Assembly (NCBI GenBank): GCA_964019055.1
Contig: OZ025216.1
Coordinates: 8,258,914-8,322,913 of the forward strand
Reading direction: 5' to 3'
DNA length: 64,000 bases
Source: Anthopleura xanthogrammica
Taxonomy: Eukaryota > Cnidaria > Anthozoa > Actiniaria > Actiniidae
A program made the position numbers and the translations under genes. Below are positions 47,017-60,589 of this stretch, piece by piece. The notes beneath the pieces are model-generated. The model saw only the letters and a program-made list of their open reading frames with translations. It was not told the DNA's origin and made no database searches. The stretch's first letter is position 1. Each line of letters begins with the position of its first letter.

Positions 47017-48324
47017 AAAACGAATTTTTTAGTTGATGATACTACTACTACTGCTGCTTTCATTTGATTGGGACTTTTTATCGTTTCATATTGATTTTTT
47101 GTAATCGATGCTTCGTTTTGGCGCGTCTACAAGCTTGCTTATAGTAGAGCTTACACCACCTTACAGGTTCAGCTTCGGTCCATCTTCTTGTCAAAAGTCT
47201 TGACACGTGGATCACCGGCCGGCAGGAAATAAATATTTGGCATTGAGTTTATTGACAGCAGAAACAGTAAACATGTGTTAATAAAGTGAATTAAGGGCTA
47301 ATACCTGTTTAGGGTATCAAGTTTCCGCGTGCGAGGGAACCGATACGCCCCCATCATGCTCCATCCATCCTTTTCCATTGCCAGAAATATGGGACATGAG
47401 CCTGCTCATCCATGCGCAATGATGCGTTTCAGCTTACAAAATAGCCGCCGAGTCTTATAGGAAATGTATGGGGAATATAGAGCTTCCTCTATTTACGGCG
47501 AATAGGGTTTTATTTCCTCTGAGCTCCACATCGCGACAAACAACCCACCCTACAAGCTACTAAATAAGCGTAAAATGATCATTGAATCATGCGACATATT
47601 GGTTCCCGAACTACTTGCCTTCGAAAGGCTTCGAAAGCTCTAGATTCCATACATCGTCTATAAATCTGGCCACACTTGACCCCAAAATCGTCTTATTTGA
47701 GCTCGAAAAAATTTAAAAGTAAAAGAGCTCCACCTCGATATCACCAAACGAGTGTTTAATAAATCCAAAACCGCTCAAAATAGACAGCATGCCTTCAGAA
47801 TGTAGGTTCACAAGAAGCTTGAAGTTAGGTTAAATTTTAAGCGATTCGACGCGTTGTTAGCTCGTAGTTTTCAGTTAAAAATGACAAGAAACCACAGAGA
47901 ACTGCTCCAAACAGTTTCAAAACCCCCTAAATATCGCCATTTTGTTTTTACAAGCTCCTATTGACTGCTGAGATACAATAAGGAAGCTTAAAGTAACGAT
48001 TTACGTTTGAAACTTGTTTCTTGTCCTTCATGGGCTTCCTGTGGTGAGGCTTATCAACAGAAAAATAATAGTTGTTCTTTTGATTGTCAATTAACTATTT
48101 TTTGGCAAGAATTGTTTTACTAACATCATAGTTGAATATAAATATGTGCTTGGAAACCATGTAGTTATATTTTTCCTCTAGAAAACCACTTCATTTTCAT
48201 TCATGCGTAACACCGCTGACAATGTCCAATATTTCTGGCAATGCTCTCTTGCCCGATTCTTTGGCTGCACTCAAACAACAAGTATACGTAGTTTTCCTCA
48301 CTGAATACGAAAAGAGATATAGAG
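47017..48324. other. Intergenic, no gene seen
   Basis: No frame with recognisable motifs and no strong repeat. It separates the divergent giant gene and membrane-protein gene. Confidence 0.5.
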
Positions 48325-48634
48325 GATATTACATGGTCGCGCGGAGATACGAATTTTATCTTCGAGTGTTGATATTATCTCTCACGAATGAGAGATAATA
48401 TGAGCACGAGAAGATAAAATTCGTATCTCCAAGCGGCCATGTAATATTCTGTTTATTATATGAAATCTTCAATAAAAAATAATGGAGAATTTGAGAAGCT
48501 GAGTAAAAAGTCGAAATTTGTCACCACCAGTGTTGATATAAGTCGTATCCCCACTGGCCACTGGTGGGAGTGGGGATATCAATTTTATCATTTTGATGTC
48601 ACTCAATATCACACTCTATTTCATATAATAAAGC
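48325..48634. mobile_element. Two adjoining foldbacks
   Basis: GAGATACGAATTTTATCTTC is inverted at about 48409-48428. Then TTTATTATATGAAAT (48452) and ATTTCATATAATAAA (48617) enclose a second hairpin with CCCCACTGGCCACTGGTGGG at its centre. Related to a relic at about 684-850. Confidence 0.7.
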
Positions 48635-48854
48635 TAGTTAATTAGCTCTATCGATAAGGAAAAAATATTACACTTGAAAATGTGTTTGCTGAAATAAGGT
48701 TGTAACGGCTATTGAGCCAACCAAAATCCACACTAGGACAGGTTTTGCATTTTTGTTGAACACATGGATTATAAATACTGAAACACAAGGTAGCTTGAGC
48801 AGTAAAACAATAGATGAGATAGTCAAGATCATTAGTTATTAGCACATTAACAGT

Positions 48855-48868
48855 GTTACCATGGTAAC
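48855..48868. promoter_or_regulatory. Perfect palindromic RFX X-box upstream of the six-span membrane gene
   Basis: GTTACCATGGTAAC is a 14-bp perfect palindrome fitting the RFX X-box consensus (GTNRCC, spacer, RGYAAC). It lies 372 bp before the ATG at 49240. RFX factors drive ciliary genes in animals. Function here is inferred. Confidence 0.5.
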
Positions 48869-49239
48869 ATCAAATCTAGCAGTCGTACAAGCCTAATTGT
48901 CGCTTACAAGCAAAAATTATTTGACGAATATAATTAAAACTTTTCATTTCTCATGTCCGAGATTCTTTCTCAGTGATGGAAGTATCTGCCGTAGTCAGGG
49001 TTTTGAGCCTTTGATTGGCCTTTCGATTCTGACCGTTGAACTCTTGAATGGTCAAAATTATACTTAGGGTTCGAAAGAGTAACTCTGACGAGTTTATTTC
49101 CGCGCTAGGGACCGTTTGTTTTTCAATTCAGATTTTTGTCAAATTAAGCCATTTTATCCAAAAGAACTGAGACTCAAGATCAGTGGTTCTGGTTGGAGTT
49201 CAGGCCACGCAACATACAGTGACCTAATCGAGATCGATC

Positions 49240-50154
49240 ATGGATGTGGAGAAACAGATTACCCGCCCACTCTTGGAATCAAGCAACAACAATAATCATG
49301 TCCCCTTACCGTACAAGTCGAGGCTAGGCTCCTGGATCACACGATGTGCTGGGGTATTTTATTCCTGCTTTTTGTTGTTCCTGGTGATATCTCTGGTCCT
49401 GTTTTATCTGCCTCGGGTTTTCGTCTGTTGTTTAAGAGACAGAGTGTCATCGTATCAATGCAACAATTCGATTTTTATGGAACATGACATGGAACTAGAG
49501 ATGGTTTACTTAACAACACAAGACCTAGTCGACCTGCTTTGCCTTGCTATTCTAGTTCAATGGCATCGTACTTTCGGTATAAAGTCCATATCCCGGAAGT
49601 TACTACGGCTTCCAAAATTCTGGAGTATGGTCGTAATGGTTGTCGTTTCTGCGTGCTATATGATTATGATGGTGAGCCGTACAGCACATATGATATCCAC
49701 CACCCAATACCTTATTTTATTTCTCTTTTGTCTACACTGCATTTGCATGGCATTGATGGTTCCAGTACTAAACTACACGAAAATCTCTTTATTCTGTTCT
49801 ATCAAACAGTACAGTAAATTCAATCAAATTCTCATCAAACTCACTCTGTTTGTACAGTTTCTGGCGAACGCCTGCATGTTCTGGTTGGGTTTTATCCAAC
49901 TTAGCTTCAACGTGTCTGGTATCGACAGCAAGGCTAAAGGGACGTCAGATGTCCATACTATCTATTTGATCTTGAGAGATTCGGCTGTTTTGCTGTTCCA
50001 CTATACAGTACAATCATTTCTGTGGCACAAATTATTTGATGATGACCGAAATCTCCTAGGATATATGGAAAAACTTGAACAATACCCCCCTCGCTCCCAC
50101 CGAATAATGACTGAGAGGATGGATGGATCAGGCTCTGAATGGGGTTTGTACTGA
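49240..50154 (+). CDS. Intronless multipass membrane protein, 304 aa, family not recognised
   Basis: An uninterrupted 915-nt frame. The ATG has A at -3 and G at +4. Hydrophobic segments lie at about 38-64, 90-107, 127-147, 156-177, 196-222 and 239-262, so six membrane spans are likely. The N-terminus (1-30) is hydrophilic with an Asn run, and the C-terminus (265-304) is a polar tail. The loop after span 1 holds NNS (about 75) and the loop after span 5 holds NVS (about 224), both possible N-glycosylation sites. I recognise no receptor, channel or transporter signature; there is no DRY or NPxxY. Length and hydropathy support a real gene rather than chance. A palindromic RFX-type site lies 372 bp upstream and an AATAAA run at 50606 could serve as poly(A) signal. 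Confidence 0.72.
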   Translation: MDVEKQITRPLLESSNNNNHVPLPYKSRLGSWITRCAGVFYSCFLLFLVISLVLFYLPRVFVCCLRDRVSSYQCNNSIFMEHDMELEMVYLTTQDLVDLLCLAILVQWHRTFGIKSISRKLLRLPKFWSMVVMVVVSACYMIMMVSRTAHMISTTQYLILFLFCLHCICMALMVPVLNYTKISLFCSIKQYSKFNQILIKLTLFVQFLANACMFWLGFIQLSFNVSGIDSKAKGTSDVHTIYLILRDSAVLLFHYTVQSFLWHKLFDDDRNLLGYMEKLEQYPPRSHRIMTERMDGSGSEWGLY

Positions 50155-50285
50155 CAACTGACAAATGCACTAAAAAATTGAAATGACAACTGACAAGAAG
50201 CCCAAAATTTAGTTGACAAAATGTATGAAATTCAGCTGAAAACTGACAAATAAGCGGAATTTCTACTGACAACTGACAGTTGTAC
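50149..50285. repeat. Irregular AACTGACA repeats just after the membrane-protein stop
   Basis: ACTGACAACTGACA words recur at about 30-45-bp spacing (50150, 50186, 50236, 50265). Too irregular for a clean period; lies in the likely 3' UTR. Confidence 0.6.
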
Positions 50286-50596
50286 CTCCCCATCCAGACC
50301 CTCGTGGATGGGAGAGGGAAAGATGGAAGATTGATAGACCATTCGTTAATGACCTCACTACAGAAAAAAAAATATCAGCCTTGTGTTTGTTAGTACGAGT
50401 AACATCATCAAGAACCGATCTTTTAGCAACAGATATTGATATCAATTTTCTCATACGAGAGCAGTGTATACCGACACAAAGACTTGTAGATATAGCCAGA
50501 TGAGCTCATAATTCACACAAACTTTATCGGATATGTGTTGATAACCGATAGAATTGTGACGAATGTTTGGAGTCAGTGTTTGATTAAAAGGATTAG

Positions 50597-50873
50597 AATG
50601 TTAGAATAAATAAAGAATCTCTGGATTGATAACAGTCAAACAAAACAAAAAAAACAGACAAAACTTAAGGATTTTTATATAAAATATTTGGAACAGTTTG
50701 GGTTCATGAATAACACTGCAAATGTTATTTGTTGTTAAATGTTATTGTTGAATCGAATGTCTTCGAATGTTAGAATAAATAAAGAATATCTGGATTGATA
50801 ACAGTGAAACAAACAAAAAAGACAGACAAAACTAAAATATTTTGGCACAGTTTGTATTCATAAATAACACTGC
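50597..50873. repeat. Tandem duplication of about 165 bp
   Basis: GTTAGAATAAATAAAGAAT...CTGGATTGATAACAGT recurs from 50767, followed in both by CAGACAAAACT and AATAACACTGC. It includes an AATAAA-like signal. Confidence 0.75.
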
Positions 50874-53536
50874 CACAATTCACAGACCAATACAAGAATT
50901 GGATTGTGGAAATACCTAACTTGTAAGCATCAGGGATTTTTTTCGTAACGTGAAATTTCTTCTATTGGTTTCTAAGTACATTGATATTTGAAGCTCACTA
51001 AAATAAACATTCTGCCTACCTGACGACAAGGTGCTCACGAGAGTCGGTCAGGTGCATTTTCTAAGTAGCTTTTTTTCTGGTAATTCAACTTAAGTACTGC
51101 TTCGATTCAATTGCAACACTTTGTTCAAATTTATTAATGATCGTTAATTGAGTATTCTCTTTCAAGCCAAGGCCAAGAAAAACAAACAAACAAAAAAAAA
51201 ACTACTGAGAAATGTTACTGCGCATGTGTAGTCTGTTCGGAGAAAGACGGTGCCTCTTAGATGATAACCACTTGAAATAAGTTTCCAGAATAATCCTTAA
51301 AGTATGACACTGGCTTCAGATAATCTTTAAAGGAAGACATCGAGTTAGAGAAGACATCAATTATGATAGACTGTGATGTTTTGATAGCATGATGACGTTG
51401 CACTAAGCAACGGCGAAACAAGATCCGGACCCAAAATAACATAGTTTCTAATCTTCTCTCACCTCAAGATATTTTTTATTCTAATATTTTAATGTTTTCT
51501 TTGGCTTGGTATCAAACAAAATATCTCAAAATTAATTAAAATGTTGGATATTTGTAGTTTTTTTTTTGGCAGGAAGCTAGCGTAAAGGACAACGAGTAAG
51601 AAAATTGTAGGGTGCCTTTTCAACACATTAGATAATCCATAATAATACGAATCAAAAAATTGCTTTCAAAAATAAGTTGTACTGTGTTTCAAAAGTTTAT
51701 CGTTTAATCCTCACAATAGCACAGTTGGATAGAACTATAGCTTAAGGCAGGGAGTCAACTCCAAAACCAAAAGAAAAACCACGAAATAAAACAGTTCAGA
51801 TTTCTATCGCCGTGTTAGACTCTTTTTAGACAATTAGCAGCGCGCCTGAGGAGGATCGAAGTTAATGCTGCCAGTCATTCAGCAAGTCCAAGCACTACTC
51901 AATCCGCTTAACCGACTAGCTGGGATCTCAATTCTACGTCAACTGTCTTTCGCTTTAGAAATAGTAGCGAGGCTTGCCTCATTAAAGACAGCAGAAACCG
52001 CAGTGTTTGGATAATTTTTTTAAGCCTGGTTAGTATTTAAGAGTTTTTGTAGAACTGATTAATTACTGAAATAACGTTGCCTAGAGCACAATGAGATCAG
52101 CTAGCCACCTTGATGACCGTTTTTTAATTTCACTGACATTCAACGCGGTAAGTCCAACTTTATGGAATATCGTATATATTTAAATGTCTATCAGAAAGGT
52201 TTCACATATACTTATATACGTAATCAAGGTATCAGAACACGTAGTTAAGCGAGCCGCTATAATTACCTCATGTTTGTCATTTTGCAATTTCTTTAAAAAT
52301 GGTTTTCTGATATTAGACGTACAATAAGAGCAACAAAAGCCAGAGAGGGTAGGGTGGGGACGACTTCTTATAAAATAACCAATCATGATAGATATAGGTT
52401 TTTCTAGCCGATGGACCTTAAAAGCACTTAACGTACCGGCTCCTTTGATGTGATGTATATGACACGGTTAAATTTCCCTATATCATCCATTTAAATAATG
52501 AGTTAAAATATAGCAAATGAACCTTGATTGTAATAACCGTATTCAGGACAAAAGTGTTAGATGAAGGTGAACAGGGCTCGACCTGTGTTAAACCGGTGAG
52601 GGTTAACTCTACAACTGAGTTAGAGCGACACTTATCAAAGAAGAAGTAATGATGTTTCTGCTGCTAAAATCTATGTCAAAAACGAAGGAAAGCTAGGTGT
52701 AATTATGATATTGAGCATCAGATAATTTTTACATATATGTTACAGGATTCCTTGAGGTAAAATAGATAGATTAAACCTTCCGGGATGGACCGGATCCGAA
52801 AGAATTCACGTGACATATATTGAAGGATTATGATTGGATGGTGCATCATCTGGTCTCTTTTGATTGGTTCAGAGCGGAAGCCATTAAAAAGTCGTGAGTT
52901 TCTGAGTCGATTTTCTTTCAAGTCATTTCGGCTTGTGAATATAACAGTCAGCTTCATTAGCTCTATATACAGACATACATTGAAGTTGGAACTGAGAAAC
53001 TGCTTAATGTTTATCCTAATGACAGTGCATTAATGAAGTAACAGTGCCTTAATTTTGCCCACCTTAGTTCATTAGGACGAAGTAAACGACCACTACACGG
53101 ATAATTGGCTAGTTATAACTGAACACGGCTGTTGTTGCCCAGCAGACCGAGCACGAAAGGCGAACAGAAATAACCCAGCAAAACTAAGGTATGTATTGTG
53201 TATATAGAACTTACTCGCAAAGATACTAGAGCATATGGTGTGGGATGTCACTTAAAACATGGTGATAAAATGTAAAAATTTGGGGCGATTACAAGTATTG
53301 GACACAGCAGTCTTATTTTCTTTTTTCCCCGTATTTTTCTTCTTTTTGCCTCTATCTTTTTGTGCCAATATTTCATTGTCACTGCGTTCTTTATTTTAGA
53401 GATCCAGACAAACCAAAACAAGGTTAGCGAACTTTATAAAAAAAGAGTAACTAGGATGAGAAATAAGACCCGCGTTGTTCAATTGGAAGACACTTGAACC
53501 AAGTGTGGCCTTGAAAAGTATAGACTTTTTCTGCTA
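50874..53536. other. Intergenic, no gene seen
   Basis: Only short frames without domains. A weak minus-strand tRNA-like stretch lies at 52571-52633 (TAACTCAGTTGTAGAG, GGTCGAGCCC). CTAAG|GTATGT at about 53189 looks like a splice donor and could end a non-coding first exon of a plus-strand gene; no matching coding exon was found. Confidence 0.4.
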
Positions 53537-53695
53537 GGGCGCGTTTTCCCATTTCAGACCTTGTGTCATTCCCTATGGATGGATGCACATGAGAAGACAC
53601 ATGAATATGGATATAACTCAAACAAAGAATCTTATTCTCAAGAGATTACCACGTGGTCTGAAATGGGAAAACATTACGCCCAAGCCGAACAGATA
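53537..53695. mobile_element. MITE of the CATTTCAGACCACGTG family
   Basis: GTTTTCCCATTTCAGACC and GGTCTGAAATGGGAAAAC are inverted; the interior AAACAAAGAATCTTATTCTC matches the 38-kb copy. Confidence 0.78.
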
Positions 53696-53742
53696 TACTG
53701 AATGAATGGAACATGAGGTCAAAGGGGTCAAGTTACTGAACT

Positions 53743-53745
53743 AAT

Positions 53746-53792
<47 letters not shown>

Positions 53793-53808
53793 TAATAATA
53801 ATAATAAT
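53743..53808. repeat. (TAA)n microsatellite with retroelement-like tail
   Basis: About 20 TAA units with one ATGATA break, followed by ACATTTATAAAGCGCTTATT. That motif commonly adjoins retrotransposon tails in marine invertebrates as I recall, so the repeat may mark a SINE/LINE 3' end. Confidence 0.75.
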
Positions 53809-53829
53809 ACATTTATAAAGCGCTTATTC

Positions 53830-56800
53830 AGGTCTGTTCTAAGCACTGAGAAGATATCGTATATATACATTTAAATAAGTGAGTTTTAAGTTCTGATTTA
53901 AAACAGGAGAGGTTTGGAGCATTGAAAATAGGTCCTTATTACCTCCCCATGGATCGCTCAGTCCTTGTAACGTGGTTCATGATGATCTAAGAGATGTTTA
54001 TAGATAACGAAAGATAGCCGGAACACGTAGGTTATACTAGCTTCCAATCTACACTACACTTTTGAATCGCCTCAGTACTTTTTAAAAAAACACGAAGATT
54101 AAAATTAGAACAAACTCAAAAATGCCGCAGTGGACTTGAAAGAAAGAGAATCGATTGACTACTAAATCTTTGGAAGTAGTTTTTCCATCTATCGATGGGC
54201 GCATCATCACGTGACCATCATAAACTGCCGGTTTGACTAGTTTTGATAACTGCTGGTGATAAAGAGAAAGGGATGATAATTCCTAATAGTTAAAAGACAT
54301 GCAACATATGAGCGGCAAGAAATATTAAGATTAACAACCAGCTTTGTGGAATGCCCCTGTTCTGTTGATCTGTTCAGTTCTAAGATAAAAGATTGGTTAG
54401 AACAGATTAATATAAAATTACCAGAATTGAGCTTAAAAAATGTAATAAGGAGGAAGTAGAAATACTCTGGAAGAATTTTTGTTTCTATTATATAAATATG
54501 TGTTGTATAATACTAGAATTAGAGGCCAATATTATTGTATTCCAAATGAAACTCCTAGAATATGAAAAAATAGAAAACAGAATTGCCAGAAAAAAGGGTA
54601 AATTATACACTCATGTAAAAAAAAATCGAAATCTTCAAGTACTTCTGACTAATTTATAAAATGTAAGCCCCTAGCATTATTTGTATTATCGTTTTGTTTG
54701 TAATGTGTTGTAAAGTGTAATCATAATTAGTAAAATAGAAATAAAAATGAAAAAAAAAGGCTAACAACCAATACAAAAAGTTGGAGAAATCTGACTGGAC
54801 GGTTAACTTCGTTATCAAACTGTTATTGGAAAGAAAGTCCTAACACCCTAATTAAATCGAATTCAGTTCTAAAAATAATCATCTCATGAGGTTTGAAAAG
54901 CATGCATGACAGAGGGCTATAGATAATAGATAGGATCAGAAATATATGAACATCTCAATGGCAAATAAAACGAAAACTACTTAGATCATAACGGCTGCCG
55001 ACACTGAGATAACATAGTTCAGACAACAGGCAAAAAGAAAAGTTATAAAGAACAGAGGAAATGAACTTTATATGAAAAAGCTGCCAAATGGAATGCCGGC
55101 CTTCAAGCTTGATGAGCAGAGCGGTCAAACTTCGTAGTCACCGCACACTACAAAGCTAGCTTTTCAATCTTCTCATTATATGTGTCTCGGCTGGAAAGTT
55201 TCGAGTGTTTGAAATCTATATTAACCTGCATAATGAAAGATTACAGTATTGTTGTGGCTATCTTAACCTTTCCACCGTACCTTCATCATTAGCACAGCTG
55301 GCATATATGCATTCCATGTTCTAGTGATTTGAGGAAGTTTGAAGGTGTTAATCTTAAGAACTTTCTTGCTTTCTTTCGTTCATTTATCTAATGTGTTTAC
55401 ACCAGTCCTATACTAATTGCAAGAACGTTGTCATATACAAAAATGAAAAATAACAAATAGGAATTAATTCTTTTTGCAAAACAGGTGTAATTATTTTACT
55501 GTTTTGAAAGTATAGAGACTGACATTTTTCTATATATATCATCTTGTTGGTATATGTATGCTAAAACACTTATTCTCATAAATCTAGGGGTTTAGAAGAA
55601 AAAGAATTCTGATTAATTCCTATTTGTAATTTTTTTATATGACAAAGTTCTTGCAATTAGTTGTATTCACAAACTTATGTTATTTATATTTTTCTTCAAA
55701 TTCATCGTCATTTTTTTTCGTTTCTTCTCACTCAACAACAGAAGTTATCATTTTCAATACAGATAATTGTTTTTAGAAATAGAATCAAAGGAATCTTCAA
55801 AATTCTTCATTTCGAATCTATCAAGCAGGCGTTTTGAGACAAGAAAATCAAAATGAAACCAAATTCGACATATAGAGGCCGGAGAGCAAGTGTAAGTGTA
55901 AGATAGTAAGTCTATGGGATTTAATGGGATATAATGATGTCAGAACTACTCACAGGTGTTTCCATGACGACACATGTCTTAGTTCTTCTCGACTCGTTAA
56001 CATCAAAGTTTACTATTTACAAAGATATCAAGTAAATAAGGAATCTATCACAGCCAGCTATTAATTTGATTCGTCAGTCAACATCCGAACTTGCAACAAG
56101 TATATATATTAGACTCATAGTGTAATCAAAGATACCAGAACGGTAGAACGAGAAATTTGAGAATAAGAAATTAAACAGTACTTATCCTTGGTCTATATCT
56201 TCATTACACTAGCGACAAGATCAGCTGCTGATGGCTATCGTTGCTAGGAGACGCTCACGTGATCTATCGTGTTGTTTGCTGTCTTTATATATGTATGTTA
56301 GTATTTCTATATTTCCGGATCGTCATGGGGTATTCTGACGAAACTAGTTTTCTATCAGAATTAGGGCGACAGCAATACGAACGTAGACAGGAAGCCTGCA
56401 GGAAGACGACGCGAAAAGCGCGGACATGTACTACTTGAGTGACGTCATCATCTAAAGAGCAGTCGAGACGACTACGGAACTTGATGTTCATATTTCAAAT
56501 ACTATACCACGTTTACCGCTTATATTGTTATAAAATGTCAGCTTTAGAATTGTACTGGTTTGACACACACTGAGTTGTGCGCATACACAGAGATGACGTC
56601 ATATGCTATCACGTGGAGCGAGGCGTGTTTTTATGCATGATATTTCCTCACATTGTTTTGAATATTAAACTTAATTCCCATCGTTACGCAGGACAAAGTG
56701 GATCGAAATTTAAGTGTTTCGTTGTATCTTGATAACTTTTAAGAATTGTCAACACTCAACACACAGTAGGAGGCCTGCCTTTCATATTCTCATTTTCAGA

Positions 56801-59800
56801 AGAATCGTAAAACAATCACTAGATCTGATGAATGAAGCACAGCCGAGCAACATAAAGACGTAAAGAAGTGAGGAGATTTTGTCTGACATTTTGTATAATC
56901 TATCTCTAATCTTGGGATTCTTACAACTCAGTTTATTCGAAAGACAATGTCTAAAAACATAAAAACGTTCTAAAAAACCGCACACATGCTGGATTAAGCC
57001 TGTTTATGGAACAAGCGCTTTAGATGTATTAGAACGGTTAGCTAGCTAGCTCTATATTGCTTGGGGATAAAAATCCATCATCAACACTGCATCAAGGGTT
57101 TTGGAAGGACGCCATCTCATTAATCTTTGGTCCTCTAATTGCTCACGTTTTTTGTAATAACTCAGAGTTGAAAAAGCCTACAGACAAACCTTTCATTGGA
57201 GGTAAATATAGCATGGATATATAAATATAGCATCTATAGTAGCATTATTGATGGCAGCACAAGTATACAAGTGGATAAAAATTTTGTCGCGTTCTTACTG
57301 TTTTTATATCAGAACAATTAAAGCGGCTTTCTTCAATCTATCCCCGGGAGGGTAGAGGAGCGAAGAGCATAAGTTCGCTACATTGAGAAATGATTGACTT
57401 ATGCTTCTGACATAAATACCGATGAATGAATGAATGAACAGCAATATTAGGGTAAGGTAAACTTGCTCCAACCACCCACCTTACCACACACAAGCAATAT
57501 AACAATCAGTTGATTTAACAGTGTTAATTTTGCCGAAAAAAGACAAAAACAAATCTGAACACTACAGAATACCTGATAGGCTGGGCCAGGCACGGATACA
57601 CAGCTTGAGTCATTAGCTTTTAAAACTATTATCTGAAGCCCGAAAGAATTAGTTTAGAGAGAATAGCAAGCTGATAGAAGGTGAGGTGTCTGGTCTGTCT
57701 ACATGTCATATATATTATCGTCATTGTTGATTTTATTTTAAGGTAAATCTTTCAAGATAAGTATTTCTCATCTAGTGTCAAACCTGGTGAGTCTTTCTAG
57801 AAATACATTCAGTATAGTATGATGGATAACTAGTGTAATATGTAGACCTGTAGATAGCAGTTATCTAGTGTCTCGTCCTGCAGGCTTAGTAGGAGCTTAC
57901 ATCGTTTATACTCAACATGAAAAAAAAACATTTTAAGGGACAAAAAAGGGAACAGAGAGCTGATGATAAAAGTAAAGAAACAGTTCTCTCATCAACAGAC
58001 AGTTGGACTTTGTAGTTGATCAGCCAGCTAGCTGGTAGGCAAATTATAAATTATTGTTACTGTTGATTTGTTCTTCGATTCCTTCTTTGTTTTAATTATT
58101 GAATGATATCCTGACAGTTGTCATTCGTATCAGTCTCTATCGCTATCTCTTTTTCTTTATAATATCTTCATTTTAAAATATAAGATTCAGTATAAAGGCT
58201 CTCAGATATTCTATATTTTACTGATTTATTGTGGATTCTAAAGTTGTTTTTCTGGGTTGGTTACTAGCATCAGTAGACATCTGCAGGAACAAATAACGAT
58301 GAAGCGAAGAAAGGAAAAGAAAATCAATTAAAAACAAATTGGTTTTTGTTAAGTTTATCATTCAATCTCTTATTATCTTTCGGCGAGTTATTTGATCAAA
58401 TTCTAATAAAGCTAGAAAATAACACAAAAAAAATTAGTAGCAAACTAGAAGAGAAATATGTGATGAGAGAGACTGATATGGGAATGAATGGGACTAAATG
58501 AAAAACTATGCAGAAAAGAGAGGACAAATAAGCCGTATTTCTTAATGTGGGAAAACGAAACAAAAGCCCCATCGCTGCGGATACATTAGAACCTCTTTCA
58601 GTTTACTTTCTCTCAGTGAGAATAAATCTTAGTACGTGTAGCTAGTATTTTGTAATCCTTAAGCTAAAATAATCCACCAAAACTGCTTACCACAACACCA
58701 CATACCTTTATTTTTTTCTGAGGGATATTTTTTAATCTCTTTTTGTCTTGAGAACAAATAAATTGTACATCATAGCATAATATCTAGACAAAAGATAAAA
58801 CGAACAAATGACAACAAATCTACTACTTAATGTAATGACAGCCGGGCCTCTCGTGACTCTTTACTCCACTATACTAAGCTGATCATGAAATGTTCGGTAG
58901 TAAGTATTGTCTATCTTGACCACTGTAAAGTCCTTTTAGTCGAATGCGTTAAATAATGGATAGAATCTTTTATAAAGCTATACCAAACTACCCAAAACTT
59001 ATTTTTCAGTTTCTCAAAGAAATTTCGTGGAAGTGACGAGCATACGTTAGTTGTTTTTCCACCGAGAATTAAGACAGTTAATCCATTTTATTTATTTTTT
59101 TCAATCTCCATAGTGATTAGTAAGTATACTTGGTGGTGGGAACACATCACATCACGTAGTTACAGCAGTAAATCAACTCAACTGTGGTAACTGTCTTCAC
59201 ACAAATCAAGCATCGAGCGAGATCAACACAATTAACTACACTAGGAGCCCCCGAGGTAAGATTCTGTTAGGTTTCTCACTTTTTTCATCACTAGCTCATT
59301 CATTTTAGTGCCAATTTTTTTTAAAGCCTTGTTAGAGTAATTAAACGTCTTATTTGTTATTGTGAATCTGTGTTCTTACGAAATAATTGTATGATTTTTT
59401 AATTAACTAATGGAGAAAAAAAAGGCGAATCTTCACGAAAAATGAACAAAACATTTAATTATTATTTTTTAATTAAAAAAAAATTTACCCTCAAAGAAAG
59501 CATTAACTTAAGAATACATGAAAACAAAATTAAAAGATAGGAATTGGGAATTAAATTTCCTTTTTTTAAAGACTTTTTTTTAAATCATAAAGAGATCCTC
59601 GAACGAGAGCTGTGACCTCGAATAACGCAGGTATTTATCACATAAAATAATGTTGAAATTTTGGAATCAGAACGAGTTTATTTTGTTTTGAAATAAGTAA
59701 TATTTGACGAGCAACACCCACGGCCACCCAACGTACATAATCATGCGTGCCGTGGTGGTTATAAAAAGATACTATTGTCTTAGGAGGAAAAAGGATGAAT

Positions 59801-60239
59801 AAATGAATGAGAAACAGAAAAAAGTGGAGATGATAAACAAGATAGAAAAGGCAAATAAGTAGGAGAAAGATTCATTGAGTATTTATTTGCATCACGAACC
59901 TCCGGCTATCGATGGATCGATGGATGGATCAGTACTTTACGTCAGCTCCGGCAAACAAGTGCCATTACACAGGATTTACAATCGTTGCTTTTGGCTGAGT
60001 AAATCATTAAATAATCTATCGTAAGTGAACCAACCGTCGATCCCTCACAACTAATCGCGCTACACAAGCCGGAACCTTGACATCAACTACCAATAGAGTT
60101 ATTTTACTTAATATAGATTTTAAGTTATTATAATCCAAAATGCTTTTAAGATTGGAAATCGAATTTTTATAGTTGTATAAAGCTTGATATAAAAGCTTTC
60201 TTTATTATGGAATGTACTTGTGTACTGACAGTTGGATAT
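53830..60239. other. Gene-poor AT-rich stretch
   Basis: 6.4 kb without a supported coding region. Visible words are scattered CACGTG sites (54210, 56258, 56608) and CCCGAG|GTAAGAT near 59252, a possible donor of an untranslated exon. The small frame at 56241-56438 (65 aa, one hydrophobic segment) has no recognisable family. It may be intergenic or a large intron. Confidence 0.4.
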
Positions 60240-60242
60240 GAA

Positions 60243-60271
60243 TGCAGACTGACGGACAGACAGACAGATAA

Positions 60272-60343
<72 letters not shown>

Positions 60344-60345
60344 AC
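60243..60345. repeat. (GACA)n microsatellite
   Basis: GACAGACAGACA with periodic AACA interruptions. Open frames across it on both strands are artefacts. Confidence 0.95.
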
Positions 60346-60589
60346 GAGCAGTTCACGATATATATCGTGTATTGCTTGTTTATTCCATTATCATATCACG
60401 TATTTCACTTCACGAACAACACGGATATGAACGAAAACAACACGCAAACCACTTGGGATTGAAGTGAATAATTATGCTTAACAAGTGAAGGAGCATAAAG
60501 ATGATATCAAGTGCAATAACTGATATATCCTTTACAAAAACAACTTTGGCAATATCACAAACTAAAAATAAAAGTTAGTAAAGTCACGT

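Noticed and set aside
60207..60467. Open frames over the GACA repeat
   Set aside because: Simple-sequence artefact on both strands.
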